Shown here: positions 1 to 9,526 of the stretch, one piece after another
Layout of the letters: every line of letters starts with the position of its first letter
Position numbering within the stretch: the first letter of the stretch is position 1
NCBI RefSeq assembly: GCF_026914185.1
Contig: NC_070570.1
Location: 1,550,001 to 1,614,000, forward strand
Length of the DNA stretch: 64,000 nt
DNA from: Puccinia triticina
Lineage: Eukaryota; Basidiomycota; Pucciniomycetes; Pucciniales; Pucciniaceae
Direction of reading: 5' to 3'
Position numbers and translations under genes: made by a program
Notes under the pieces: generated by a model
Databases searched by the model: none
Told to the model about the DNA's origin: nothing
Seen by the model: the letters and a program-made list of their open reading frames with translations, nothing else

Positions 1-1
1 T

Positions 2-658
2 CTTTCTGATGTTGGTCAAATGCTCCTCCGTCTTGCAAAGGACTGGAAGTTGACCCAAGGCGAAGCTTTGACTCTACAAGATGCAACCAATTGTTACTAC
101 AACTCGCTCTTCCCTTACAGCTCAAAGACAGTCAATCAACTTTTGAATTACTGGCTTACACTTCCCTAAACACCCGATTGAAGTGCTTTGAAGAAGCTAG
201 CCATTGGCATCCTCGAAGTTGTTCCCCATGCTGCCGGAGTTGAGGGGCTATTCTCCATCATGAGTGCAATTAAAACTAAATCTCGAAATCGAATGTCACC
301 CATCACCTTGAAGATGATGGCCCAACTTAAGCTTCAACTCCTCATGATTGGTGATCAATTCCTAGCACCAAGAAAAAAAAGGAATCAAAAGAACGGTACA
401 AGAGATTCTGAATTTGAAAACATGAAGACCTATGAGGGATTTCTCACTCCAGCAGAATTAGACGAATTTGAATCCGGGGTCTTTACTGAAGAGCAAATGC
501 AAGTAGTTGCCTCACGGGACGACGCTTTTGTGGACACCATATTTGATTTTGGCGCCTGGGAAAACCAACCTCAACCGTCCGAAAAAGTGATCAACCTTGA
601 AACTATCCAAGAAAACCCGGCCAATTGCAACTGGGACCCAAAAAATCTTTGGGTTTGA
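2..658 (+). pseudogene. hAT-family transposase, C-terminal part, broken
   Basis: The open frame runs in from the window edge and contains, at about 188-340, the pattern of the hAT C-terminal dimerisation domain (VVPHAAGVEGLFS followed by a KSRNRMSP...LKMMAQLKL stretch). The enzyme would cut and paste hAT elements in the nucleus. Two stops, TAA at 167 and TGA at 179, interrupt the frame; between them the neighbouring frame is open for eight codons (165-188), which looks like a pair of compensating single-base indels rather than an intron, since no splice signals fit. The acidic tail after the domain ends at TAA/TGA 656-658. The N-terminal zinc finger and catalytic RNase H-like core would lie outside the window. 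Family assignment is firm; whether any copy elsewhere is active cannot be seen. Confidence 0.75.
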
Positions 659-1108
659 ATCTCATTTCACTCCCTTGTCTTTTTTGTACTTCTTCAGCTG
701 TCCAATGTCATGAAATTTAACGCACATGTCAATTAAATATATGATGTGATTCAAAAAAAGTTAAAACTAGGCAGCACCGAGCTCGCCGGGGCGCCGCCAG
801 CCAAAGGCGCCATCCTTCGGGCGCTCAGCTGGCGCCCCTGGGCACGCACCTTTTGAAAAGGGGGTGCCGATAACCCTAGCTTTTCATGACCTTAAAGTCG
901 GTTCCAATGAATTTCCTGTCGTCCAAAAGTAGATCTGCCTTGCTTGATAACTTGATTTCTTCGGTGAATGAGCAATGTGAGCATTGTTTGAAGTGAAGCT
1001 AGTTCTTTGGTTTCATCTTCAATCCACTCCAGGTACTCAATCGGGTCCATATTGACGGAGGATTTGTGTTTTTTGAGTCGGAGGATGAGCGCTTGTTGCC
1101 GGGTTTCT
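659..1108. other. 3' flank of hAT gene with GC-rich dyads
   Basis: No gene seen. At about 775-850 a GC-rich block carries GGCGCC four times in alternating surroundings and would fold strongly. It may be a subterminal region of the hAT element, but no terminal repeat could be paired because the other end is outside the window. Confidence 0.35.
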
Positions 1109-1737
1109 ATAGTGCATCAAGCCTGTCTGGGCACATGCACAAGTTTGGGGGTGAAAAGCCCAAGCCCGCTTGGCCGAGCCCAAAGCGTGTGTGACACACC
1201 CAAAACCCCCGCTTGGCACATGGCCAAGTTGGCGGGGTTTGGCACAAAGCCCCGCTGGGCCGAGGCCAAGCAAGGGTGCCACGCCTGCCAAAGATGCCGG
1301 CCATCAAGGAGAGAAGTTCCACTCCTCAATGGTCAGTCTACAGACCAGTCATCAAGACTTTCCCTTCTTGATGACCAATACAGGTATCAACCACCAAGAA
1401 GGGAGTCGTCTCCCCCTCTCAATGACCGGTTTGCAGACCAACCATCGAGGAGGGGTAGTTCTCTCCTTGATGGGGGCTCTCCTCCCCAAGACTAGCAGTG
1501 TATTGGCCCTTGATATTGACACATCCGATGGCCAGTACACACATCAGTCTAGATATGTTACCGCGATGATCCCATCGGCCCAGAGCTTGGGGTTGGCCAA
1601 GCGGGACTTGGGCATGTGCCAAGATCCGCCGCCCGCCCGACCTCCCCGATCATGCCCTTTGGGCACCCCCCAAAACCCCGGTGGCGCTTGGCCGCGGGGG
1701 ACTGGGGCATGTGCCCAGATGCGCTTGATGTACTATA
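1109..1737. mobile_element. Non-autonomous TIR element with minisatellite core
   Basis: Imperfect terminal inverted repeats of about 30 bp: TATAGTGCATCAAGCCTG at the left (1109 on) and its counterpart GCGCTTGATGTACTATA at the right (ending about 1736). Inside the ends lie GC-rich stretches rich in GGCCAAGC and GGGCACATGCC words; the centre (about 1295-1500) is a degenerate array of the GACCGGTCAT...GAGGGGAGT minisatellite seen elsewhere in the window. No coding capacity. Target duplication not identified. Confidence 0.55.
1295..1500. repeat. Palindromic minisatellite, locus 1
   Basis: Degenerate copies of the unit GACCGGTCAT(T/C)GAGGGGAG and its reverse complement, for example CTCAATGACCGGTTTGC near 1420. 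Same family as the arrays at 18480, 25855, 41735, 48005 and 61245. Confidence 0.6.
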
Positions 1738-1774
1738 TGTGGAGTTACAATGGCAGTTACCCTGGAGTATGCCA

Positions 1775-1814
1775 CATTTCAACTGCTGGCAGTTTCTAGA
1801 GTTTTCTTGCAGTG
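1775..1814. repeat. Isolated terminus of the CACTGCAAGAAAA TIR family
   Basis: The stretch CAGTTTCTAGAGTTTTCTTGCAGTG closely matches the right terminus of the element at 46916-47794, without a partner end nearby. Probably a solo or eroded end. Confidence 0.5.
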
Positions 1815-1928
1815 CAAGAAAAAACACTGATTCAAAATAAATCAAGTGGTGATGTAGCCATATAGGCATGAGGAGGCTTCCCCTGGCCTAGACCCGTTGG
1901 GAAGGTGACGGGTATTCCCTTTGCAAAC

Positions 1929-2016
1929 TTAGCACAAGTCCCTTGCCTGCCGGGGGACGCGGCGCGAAGCGCCTTGCATGAAGTGCAACCTCCTGTCAGG
2001 GAGGGACTTACATGCA
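1929..2016. repeat. GC-rich CAAGTCCC dyad element, copy 1
   Basis: Starts TTAGCACAAGTCCC and ends GGGAGGGACTTACATGCAA; the interior contains GGGGGACGCGGCGCGAAGCG, shared in reverse orientation with the copy at 25324-25454. Ends form the inverted pair AAGTCCC/GGGACTT. Confidence 0.6.
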
Positions 2017-2245
2017 ATCCCTGTTTTTTGGCATGAGAGCCCCACATAAAGTTTGAATTTTTTGCAGGTGGCCAGCTTTGTACCCCCAAAGAACCCACTT
2101 CCCACAGGAAATGCCTCCCATCCCCGCAACAGTCAAAAGGCGCGCTTCCCCTCTCCAAAATGGCGGCAGTCACTGCGGGATAGCTCTTGTTTCATGGCCT
2201 GGAGAGAGGTGAGAAAAAGGTCTCTTTTTTTGATGAAGGTCAGCT

Positions 2246-2726
2246 CAACGGTGGGCCAGCTACGCTAACCGTAGCGTTAGCGTGGCGTAGCGTAGCGGAA
2301 TTCCGCTAAATTTCAGCGTAGCGTTAGCGGAATTTCGCCTTTCTGCGCTAACGCTACGCGCAAAGGGTGCGCAGCTAATTTAGCTGTTAGCGCAGATGCG
2401 CGCAATTGCGCTAACGCTACACACGCAGGGCGCAAAAGAGCGCGCGCTACGGTGCGCCACAGTGCTTTTAGCTGAAAAAAAGGCCTTTTTTTCCGCTAAA
2501 AGCGCTGTAGCGCAGCGTAGCGTAGCGTAGCGTAGCGTAGCGTAGTGACTGTAGCGGCGCGCTAACACTAACAAACAATTGGCGCGCTGTTAGCGCCGCT
2601 GAAACGTAGCGCAGCGTAGCGGCGCTAACAGCGCGCTAACGCTACTCAAAATGGGCGGGCGCTTTTTGCCGCTACGCTAACGCTAAGTGGCCCTGTAGCG
2701 TAGTGTAGCGTAGCGGCCCACCATTG
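2246..2726. mobile_element. Non-autonomous hAT-like MITE made of GTAGCG repeats
   Basis: Ends are CAACGGTGGGCC (2246) and its counterpart GGCCCACCATTG (ending 2726), which fits the hAT terminal rule (C-A-A/G-N-G then GGTGGGC). The direct repeat GTCAGCT borders both sides (2239-2245 and 2727-2733), one base short of the usual 8-bp hAT duplication. Almost the whole interior consists of permutations of GCTACGCTAACGCTACGC and a run of the pentamer AGCGT near 2515-2545. No coding capacity. A hAT transposase remnant lies at the left edge of the window. Confidence 0.65.
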
Positions 2727-2778
2727 GTCAGCTGATGTAAGCAAGAATGCAGTATTCCACTGCCTATTGAAACCTAAC

Positions 2779-2850
2779 TTAACACAAGTCCCCCCTGGTG
2801 GGCGCTGTCGCTGGCGGCAAAGCAGCTCCCGCAGGGAAGGACTTGCATAT
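2779..2850. repeat. GC-rich CAAGTCCC dyad element, copy 2
   Basis: Begins TTAACACAAGTCCCCC and ends GGAAGGACTTGCATAT. It is the same short element, in opposite orientation, as 63281-63362. Confidence 0.65.
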
Positions 2851-4312
2851 TATTGCAAATTTTACACGGGAGAAGAAAGTCCATTTGGCTGGGAGGTTTT
2901 GAAATTTTTTATAGCTCTTCACCCAGCATCTCCATAGGTCTTCCCTGATTGTACATTATGATACATTACTGTGCCCACAATTTGGCCTACTCAGACTTTC
3001 TCTATCACTATCTGTTGACCTTGAATGATCTTTTGGAAAATTGAAGAATGCACAAGTTTTGCAAATGAGGGTCCACTGGTGTGGGACTCCAGGAAACAGT
3101 TTTCTGGCTACAAGACAGCTGAGTGGCTCAGATCCTTGACCTTCACAAGGACAGTACTTACAATTCTGTCTATTCATTTTTACTCCGTCTTTTTTCCTTT
3201 TAGTGTAGCAGATACTTTCTGCTCATGCTTGAATTGAGAGATGACACATAAGCCTCTCCTACAGAGAGCGCTCCGCGCGGGTCCCCCAGACCTCTGTTTG
3301 AGTGGCTTTGTTAAGCTAGTATTGAAGCAGATTTTGATACAAAGCCATATGTATTTATGATTTTTTTTTCTCTCAATTTGGTTTTGTTGCCTTGGTGTTT
3401 GGAAACTTCAAATGCAAGGATCAGGCCTTATATTGGCAGCTACAAGGCCTAAAAAAGCGCACTCACAAGCACTTCTTGAGTCCAGAGGGGTAACCTCAGC
3501 GGGCTGACAGTTGATTTACAACAAATGAAAAAAGAAGTGAAAAAGAGCCTGATACAGCCTGATATTTGTGGGGCTCTCAGGCCAGATTTTACAGGTTTTT
3601 GCAGGTAAGCTGCTCTGTGAGACAGAGACCCTGCGGCCCCGGGGCTGTCTCACTGGGAGGCTTTGGTAAGCTCGCACTCGTTGGGCCCGGCTACAGGTGC
3701 TGGCGCTAGAGGTGATTGCTTTCCTTAGCTGATAAAAGATGAGCCACCGCAGGCCGTTCAAGGGTTACGCAGTCGCAACAGATCGGACAAAACTATCTGT
3801 GCGGGGAAGTGCACCCCCGAATAAAACTTCTTTATTTGCTAAAAAAATGGCCTGAGAACCTACACATTGCTGATCTTGCAATGATTGTCCCACCCAGCCT
3901 TACTCTTTCAAAGAAGCTTCCAAAAGGTGTTCGAAGTCCACATTTGCCTGCCCGGCACAAGAATGCCTCTTTGGGTTTCAGGAACCCCTCTCGATGGCCG
4001 CCGATGTAAGCGGTCATGAAGTGGAGAAGGGAGTATGTACTCCATTTGATGGCCAGTTTCCTCGGCAGGCATGTACAAGCGTCAAGAATTCTGCCCGGTG
4101 GGAAGGAATCATCCTCGGCAAGCATGCATGTGCAGGTGGTTGCCGGGGAGCAACCTTGGTGAGCATGGAGACTAGAAGGTGACTTCCGAGGAGCAATATT
4201 TCCCCCGGGCCCGGCGAGCCAAGACACCTTCTGTCGTCCGGCCAGCCAATACACTTCCCTGCCGTCCGCCGAAAGCAGCCTTTCTCGGCTAGCTGGTACG
4301 GACTTCTCCATA
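2851..4312. other. Unassigned intergenic DNA with two GC-rich dyad fragments
   Basis: No supported gene. At 3262-3322 and 3612-3675 there are partial GC-rich dyad elements; the second shares GAGACAGAGACCCTGCGG and the ...TTTG(T/G)TAAGCTCG end with 25324-25454. The open frames in 3830-4390 have irregular composition and no recognisable motif. Confidence 0.4.
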
Positions 4313-4577
4313 GTGAAATCCCTCCTGGTGGGCAGGTGCTCACCAAAGAACACACATCCCAGTGTTGATGAGGTGTACCCGCTGGCCAAGCCGCGGATTC
4401 AGAAGGTGCAAGAACCCAATAGGCTCTACGACGTAGTTAAGTTTTTTTATGCTGTCGTGGTCCTGGTGGATGATCAACCGTTGCTGATTGTATCATTGCA
4501 ACTGCCTCTCTTCTTGGAATTAAAGAAGTTTTATTCAATTCCTCCGGGGAAGTGATCATGTACCGCGACTCATTTGT
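4313..4577 (+). pseudogene. 5' part of a reading frame split by Gypsy A, unknown function
   Basis: Unrecognised. A frame at 4313-4555 reads protein-like (DEVYPLAKPRIQKVQEPNR, then DVVKFFYAVVVLVDD); from about 4475 the neighbouring frame takes over (DCIIATASLLGIKEVLFN, then SSGEVIMYRDSF), which suggests one frameshift near 4470. That second frame runs up to the Gypsy A target site TTTGT at 4573-4577 and resumes at 13971 on the far side of the retroelement as FVLCETGPIDKTSVQL. No domain was recognised. The upstream start is not identifiable. Confidence 0.4.
4573..4577. repeat. Target-site duplication of Gypsy A (left)
   Basis: TTTGT directly before the left LTR; the same five bases follow the right LTR at 13971-13975. 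Confidence 0.9.
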
Positions 4578-4629
4578 TGTCAGACACTGAGACACTAAGT
4601 CCATGTGTCTACAATGTATAGTACATGTC

Positions 4630-4707
4630 TTATAACCTAATGGTTAAAGACTGCTTTAATAATTGACTCATGTACATGAAGTCAAGAGTTCAATTCCCTG
4701 TCATTAC
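4630..4707 (+). other. tRNA-like segment inside the LTR
   Basis: TAACCTAATGGTTAAAG resembles a Pol III A box and GAGTTCAATTCCCTG a B box (consensus GGTTCRANTCC), about 50 bp apart as in a tRNA. The T-stem pairs only partly, so it is a tRNA-derived relic rather than a tRNA gene. Repeated in the right LTR at about 13180-13255. Confidence 0.4.
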
Positions 4708-4996
4708 ATTAATTATGTACCTTTTATTCATATGTACTATTATTATGTACTTATTAGATATTTCACATTCTTTTGAATATGTAATTAACCTTATTTCACA
4801 CTGATTACATAGTTGTACATACAGAGAGAGATAATCTTATCTCTCTGTATTTATCCTGATTAAGCTCAATTTATGTACAAATGGGGAGATTACATACCCA
4901 TTTGTGTAAATCCCCTTCTGAATTCCGTGATCACTCCTCCTTGGAGTTAAGGATCCTTCAGGACCTTGACTCGAAGGAGGGAGCTGATCCCTGCAA

Positions 4997-5004
4997 TATA
5001 AAAA
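4997..5004 (+). promoter_or_regulatory. LTR TATA box
   Basis: TATAAAAA in CTGCAATATAAAAAGGGAGG, in the expected U3 position and conserved in the right LTR at 13545-13552. Confidence 0.55.
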
Positions 5005-5424
5005 GGGAGGTCTCTCCCCTGTAGAGATTCTCCCACCAAGATTATTGCCATACAAACCCGTGTACCTTACTGAAAATACAGTGAGTGGGGTTTATACATA
5101 ATCTACTAACCTTTTCTTCCCTTACAGCCTTATCTTCTCTTCGTGTATCCTTCCCCTAGGTACAGGTGTTATTATCACACCTGTAACCTAGAAGATAAGT
5201 GAGATTACTCCTTATACCGCAACGGCGCTTGGCTGATTTTCGCCGCGTCCCCTTACTTACGTAAAGGGTGCCAGTCCCTCCGCCTCTCGGCGTCGAGTTG
5301 GACTTTCTTCCACTGGCTTTTAGCTATAGTGTGACCCTAAACTTGCTTCCGCTACTTTACCGCCGCGGACCGCAACCAAAAATCCCATCAGCACCGAGTC
5401 ACATAAGAGACCGGCGCTGACAAT

Positions 5425-5442
5425 TGGGGGTCTGGCCGGGAA
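5425..5442 (+). other. Primer-binding site of Gypsy A
   Basis: TGGGGGTCTGGCCGGGAA starts two bases after the left LTR; its complement ends in CCA as a tRNA 3' end must. The layout resembles tRNA-Pro type sites, but the tRNA cannot be named from this window. Confidence 0.65.
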
Positions 5443-5818
5443 TCTTTTCCTGTGTACCCAGCAAACCATATAATTCTTACATATAAAGAATCTCTTTACA
5501 TCAAAAGTCCGCTCCGACTCCGGTCGCCGTTTCTAAGACAACCCTCCTCTCTTAGAAACTTTTATAGCTCTTTCCCCGATCACGGTCGGCTCATACTTAA
5601 CACCTTGGCTGATAAAGAGTTCTTCTCGCTATCCTCACAGACTTGAGCCTCGCTTCCGGTCATCGCACGATAACCAGTACTCTTGACTGAAACGACTGAG
5701 CTCTCCGAACTCTTCACCTGATCCTGTATCATAAACAGTAAGAGATCATCTAACATTTTAGTGTTTTTTTTTTTTCTTCGGTACCATCTAACGATAATCT
5801 TTCTATTGCGTTTCAATA

Positions 5819-6538
5819 GTGTCTACTTCTAAGCTTACGTACACTGGAGCCGTCCGTTCAACCACTCCTACCTCCGATCCGGTCCCTGCGATCACTAGAC
5901 AACCTGTCAAGAAGATCCCAACCGCAGCGTCAGAGAGCTCTTGAACGGTAGCGGCCCCCAAGAAACCGAAAATAGTTCGCAAACCAAAGAGCCCAGCTGT
6001 CGTCCCTTCTGAGTGGGACTTGGAGCCTGTCGATAACAACGCTCGTCCTCCTTCTCCCTTCCTTAAAACTCCCAATCTTCCCAGCGGTTCGGCTAACCCC
6101 GCCGGTCCTACGGTGACGAAACCAAAAGCGAAGAAGGCCGCCCCATCGGCTGATCCCTTCAAAAGCAACGAACCAGTCTCTAAGCTTATCGATCGAGACA
6201 CTCCTGGCTCTCTCACTCAGATTAAAATAAAAAAGGTTTACAAACCTGCTCAAGGTTCCACGACTGTAGAGTCAAAGACGAAATCTAACCCCTCTCAACC
6301 CGCTCTAAGTGAATCTTCGAGTAAAAAATCCGTATTTGACGACGGTACCTTCGATCCGAAGACGAAAGAGAAGCTCGAGAATTACTTCGTCCCTCGGGGA
6401 AGAACTGTCGTATCGAACTACTCTACGACTTCGTCAATCATCCCGAGCTCCGAAGATACTCGTGAATCTCATCAACTTGCTGACAGTAGTGATTTAGATA
6501 TCATCACTGGTCAGCATTTTCTTTCATTTTTATCCTAA
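5819..6538 (+). pseudogene. Possible N-terminal extension of Gypsy A gag
   Basis: The frame of the main gag ORF is also protein-like upstream: it is Pro/Lys/Ser-rich (KKPKIVRKPKSPAVVPSEWD) and is interrupted only by TGA at 5942-5944 and TAA at 6536-6538, just before the gag ATG at 6548. No convincing ATG is seen; TTTCAATAG at 5811-5819 could be a splice acceptor. Either the gag of the family was longer and is now interrupted, or this is a leader that happens to be open. Confidence 0.4.
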
Positions 6539-6547
6539 CTACCGAAG

Positions 6548-9526
6548 ATGAGTTCTAACAACTCGTCTCGCTCGCGTACTAGGAGCAACCGCCCAGCTCT
6601 TCTCGAGGCCCAAGATCTTACCGGGGCCCCTAGGGGCCGACATGCTAAAAAATCTCAACCCCAGAATCCACCCGATGCTCCAGGGACTGAAAAGTCAACT
6701 GGACGGCCGGAATCTAGCAGAGGAGACGAAGGACGACGACATGATGATCCTGTGCCTCGAGGCAGCGAAGAGTCTCAACTCGACGATCGTTCATATCATC
6801 AGTCTGGAACAATTCCGAATACTGTACGGGAATTGGGACATCGAAGCGGAGTGGGAGGATTACCAATCCGGCCCGAAGCACCGGATGTATATGAGGAAGA
6901 GGGGCGAAGAACCGACTCCGACCCCAGGTCCCCAACCTATGGAAGAGTTGAGCCCGACTCCTCTAGCACCGTCGTTAGAGCCGATGACCCCTCAGATGCA
7001 AGAGAAGTCCTTGCTCCATTTCCCTCCGCTGTCCAGCCACCAACCAATGGTAACGGACACTCCTCCGTCGACAGCTTGGCCGCTTCCTCAGCATACGGCC
7101 AACTTGACTCAGAACATAAATTCCCTCCCGCCTCCGCCCCAGTATCCACAGGCGACGGTTCCTCAACCTCCTCCCCCAAGAGCTGCCGAGAGTTCAGATC
7201 AGAACCGCCGCAACCCTCCGTCGGGAGGAAATCGCAGGGGGAGAGGCCGGAGAAACTCCAGACAGAGCCGATCCAACCCCTGGATCCCTCCTCCAGCGCA
7301 ATCGAGGAATCATCAACCTTACAACTCGACCAACGCCAGAGAGCGCCGGCGGATCTCTCATCAAATGTCCATACATTACGAGATGATCCGCCTCAACCGT
7401 ACGACCCAAGCGCAATATCAAGCGCTGGAATCTCTGCGCAATCAGAACGCCGGATACGACAATCATCATCAACACCCCGAGGACGAGCAGATGCTCGAGG
7501 ATTAACCTCAGGTGAGCTCATCCCAATCCTTAAGAACTTGTTTACAAGTATCGAAAAGGTAGTTGATTCTAACTGCTCTTTGTTATCAAAACAGGTTAAC
7601 AGCGATGTAACTATTAGCTTGGGTAACTTATTGAATAGACAATCCGACTTGTATGAGCAGAAGTTTCGCTCTCTCATTTTTTCTTCCGATAACTCTATCG
7701 CTACTTTGCAACAAATTGTTAGAGCGGTACCTCAAGTAGAATATTTGTACAAACAATCCCCGCTTGTTGTAGATACAAATAAAACTTGTAAAGATCTCTC
7801 TTCTAAGCTTGACATGGTAATCAAACAAACTGTCTCTATTACTGATATCAAAAACATTCGAGATACTTTGGTCAAACTTAATAAGAGAGAAGACCTCTCT
7901 AAAAAAGCATTTGATAATCTCTTTGCACTTGTCTATGATAAGTTGGAAGACAATAAAAACAATTTGAATGAGTTTGTCAATAAGTTGAAACCCTTGAGTG
8001 AACAAACTCTTTTAAAAAATTCTCACAATAATTCTCTTGACTTTTTTCCTCCTTCAAACCTGACTGCTCAGTCCAGCAGGGATAAAGGGAAAAATGTTGA
8101 GAAATGTCATTCTGTTGAATTGCCACCTGCTGTAGGAACTTCCAACAGTCATAAAAATCCAGAGCAAATTTGTTCTTGCCATGAAAAAATCTCTGAACTT
8201 AAGTTTGAGCATGAGCTCCTTAAAGAAGTCAATGACAAACTTGATTTCCTTGTAGAAATAGGAGAACAACCTATTAAAGACATTAATGAGAGAATTTTTT
8301 CAATGGAGAAGAAGAATGAGGAGCGCTTTTCTACTTTACTTGATAAATTGGAAGAGTTGAAAACTCTGAGCACTACTTTGGTTACTAAGTCCAGTGCTCC
8401 ATCAAGTAATGTAAATGTTAATCCAAATAACACAAGCACCTTTTCTCCTGGCCAAATTCCACAAGTAGTACCCAAACAACAAGGAAAGGAGAATTTTTTC
8501 AATGTTAACCAGACCAAAACAGAAATGGACCCTGGTAGACTAAATGAATTGTTTGAAATTCCTATGACTACTCCTCACCAGCCCCAAATAACAACTAGAC
8601 AAGATATTTCTCAAGAGTCCAGTAAAGTTATACTACAAGGCTTGTCTAAAATGGAAGCCTGGCCTACCTTCTCTGGAGAAGGAGAATATAATCACGTAGA
8701 CTTTATTGAATGGATTGATACAATTCAACAAGACTCTAGAATTGAGGACATTGTTATTACTTCTAAATTGAAAAACATGTTCACTGGTGTAGCCCATGCA
8801 TGGTTTTCCAGTGTTAGATCTATGGTGGGAGATAAACCTTGGTCCTTCTGGAAAGATGCCATAAATCAGAAGTATGGGACTCCAGCATGGAGACGCAGAC
8901 TTCTTATTATTTACCAGAAAGACAAATTTGTTCCTGGTACTACACCAGCAGCAACTTGGGTCACAAGACAGTATAAAAGGATCATGGCTTGTGAACCTCA
9001 AACAAATCATGAAAGTCTTATGTTTAAGCTTTTGACCCAGATGGAAGGAGATGTTAGTTTTGCTGCTCAAAATGCAATGAAAGACAATCAGACTTTAACT
9101 TCTCTTATTAATGCTTTAGAAGATATTGCAGAATATACTAACATAGGCAAGAGAAAACCTGGTTATATGCAGAATGGCAAAACTTACTCTAATCCTAATG
9201 GATCAGACAAAAATAAGGATAATTCAACTAAGTCCAATACTGAAGTCAAATGTTATTCTTGTGATAAGACAGGGCATACTTCAAGGAATTGCCCTAAAAA
9301 TTCCAAGAAGGTAGCTGCTATAGGTGATGAGGATGACACAGAAAAACCTGAAGCAGATTCAGAAAGTGATTCTGGAAACCAGAAGGCTGATCCAAATGTC
9401 CTCTGTGTAATTCCTAACACTTTGGATTATTTCATCACACCTATCAGTGGTAGCAATAAGATTGTTTCCATGACATGTCGTGGAAAAAGATGTAAAGTCC
9501 TGTTAGACTCTGGAGCTTTCAAGTAA
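6548..9526 (+). CDS. gag: Gypsy A Gag with start of aspartic protease
   Basis: 992 codons from ATG 6548. Residues 1-320 are Ser/Pro/Arg-rich and disordered; 320-650 are alpha-helical and probably coiled-coil; about 690-860 carries the retrotransposon Gag fold (WPTFSGEGEYNHVDFIEWID); a CX2CX4HX4C zinc knuckle (CYSCDKTGHTSRNC) lies at about 902-915; the protease motif LLDSGA with catalytic Asp near 987 follows. TAA at 9524 stops translation just after the protease active site; the next 35 codons are open in the same frame and join pol. Gag forms the cytoplasmic particle that packages the element RNA. Base use changes near 7510: GC-rich before, AT-rich after. A second long frame overlaps at 6642-7505. 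Confidence 0.88.
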   Translation: MSSNNSSRSRTRSNRPALLEAQDLTGAPRGRHAKKSQPQNPPDAPGTEKSTGRPESSRGDEGRRHDDPVPRGSEESQLDDRSYHQSGTIPNTVRELGHRSGVGGLPIRPEAPDVYEEEGRRTDSDPRSPTYGRVEPDSSSTVVRADDPSDAREVLAPFPSAVQPPTNGNGHSSVDSLAASSAYGQLDSEHKFPPASAPVSTGDGSSTSSPKSCREFRSEPPQPSVGRKSQGERPEKLQTEPIQPLDPSSSAIEESSTLQLDQRQRAPADLSSNVHTLRDDPPQPYDPSAISSAGISAQSERRIRQSSSTPRGRADARGLTSGELIPILKNLFTSIEKVVDSNCSLLSKQVNSDVTISLGNLLNRQSDLYEQKFRSLIFSSDNSIATLQQIVRAVPQVEYLYKQSPLVVDTNKTCKDLSSKLDMVIKQTVSITDIKNIRDTLVKLNKREDLSKKAFDNLFALVYDKLEDNKNNLNEFVNKLKPLSEQTLLKNSHNNSLDFFPPSNLTAQSSRDKGKNVEKCHSVELPPAVGTSNSHKNPEQICSCHEKISELKFEHELLKEVNDKLDFLVEIGEQPIKDINERIFSMEKKNEERFSTLLDKLEELKTLSTTLVTKSSAPSSNVNVNPNNTSTFSPGQIPQVVPKQQGKENFFNVNQTKTEMDPGRLNELFEIPMTTPHQPQITTRQDISQESSKVILQGLSKMEAWPTFSGEGEYNHVDFIEWIDTIQQDSRIEDIVITSKLKNMFTGVAHAWFSSVRSMVGDKPWSFWKDAINQKYGTPAWRRRLLIIYQKDKFVPGTTPAATWVTRQYKRIMACEPQTNHESLMFKLLTQMEGDVSFAAQNAMKDNQTLTSLINALEDIAEYTNIGKRKPGYMQNGKTYSNPNGSDKNKDNSTKSNTEVKCYSCDKTGHTSRNCPKNSKKVAAIGDEDDTEKPEADSESDSGNQKADPNVLCVIPNTLDYFITPISGSNKIVSMTCRGKRCKVLLDSGAFK

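Larger units (their letters stand above)
4578..5422 (+). repeat. Gypsy A left (5') LTR
   Basis: 845 bp, TGTCAGACACTGAGACAC...CCGGCGCTGACA. It holds a TATA box (TATAAAAA, 4997-5004), a GAGAGATAA/TTATCTCTC dyad near 4823-4847, and a tRNA-like A/B-box segment at about 4630-4707. Confidence 0.92.

Noticed and set aside
1170..1799. 209-codon plus-strand frame and its minus-strand counterparts
   Set aside because: Falls entirely in a TIR element with a minisatellite; translations are repeat artefacts.
3832..4389. 185-codon minus-strand frame
   Set aside because: Irregular composition with many Cys/Arg, no motif, and it overlaps a better plus-strand frame near 4313.
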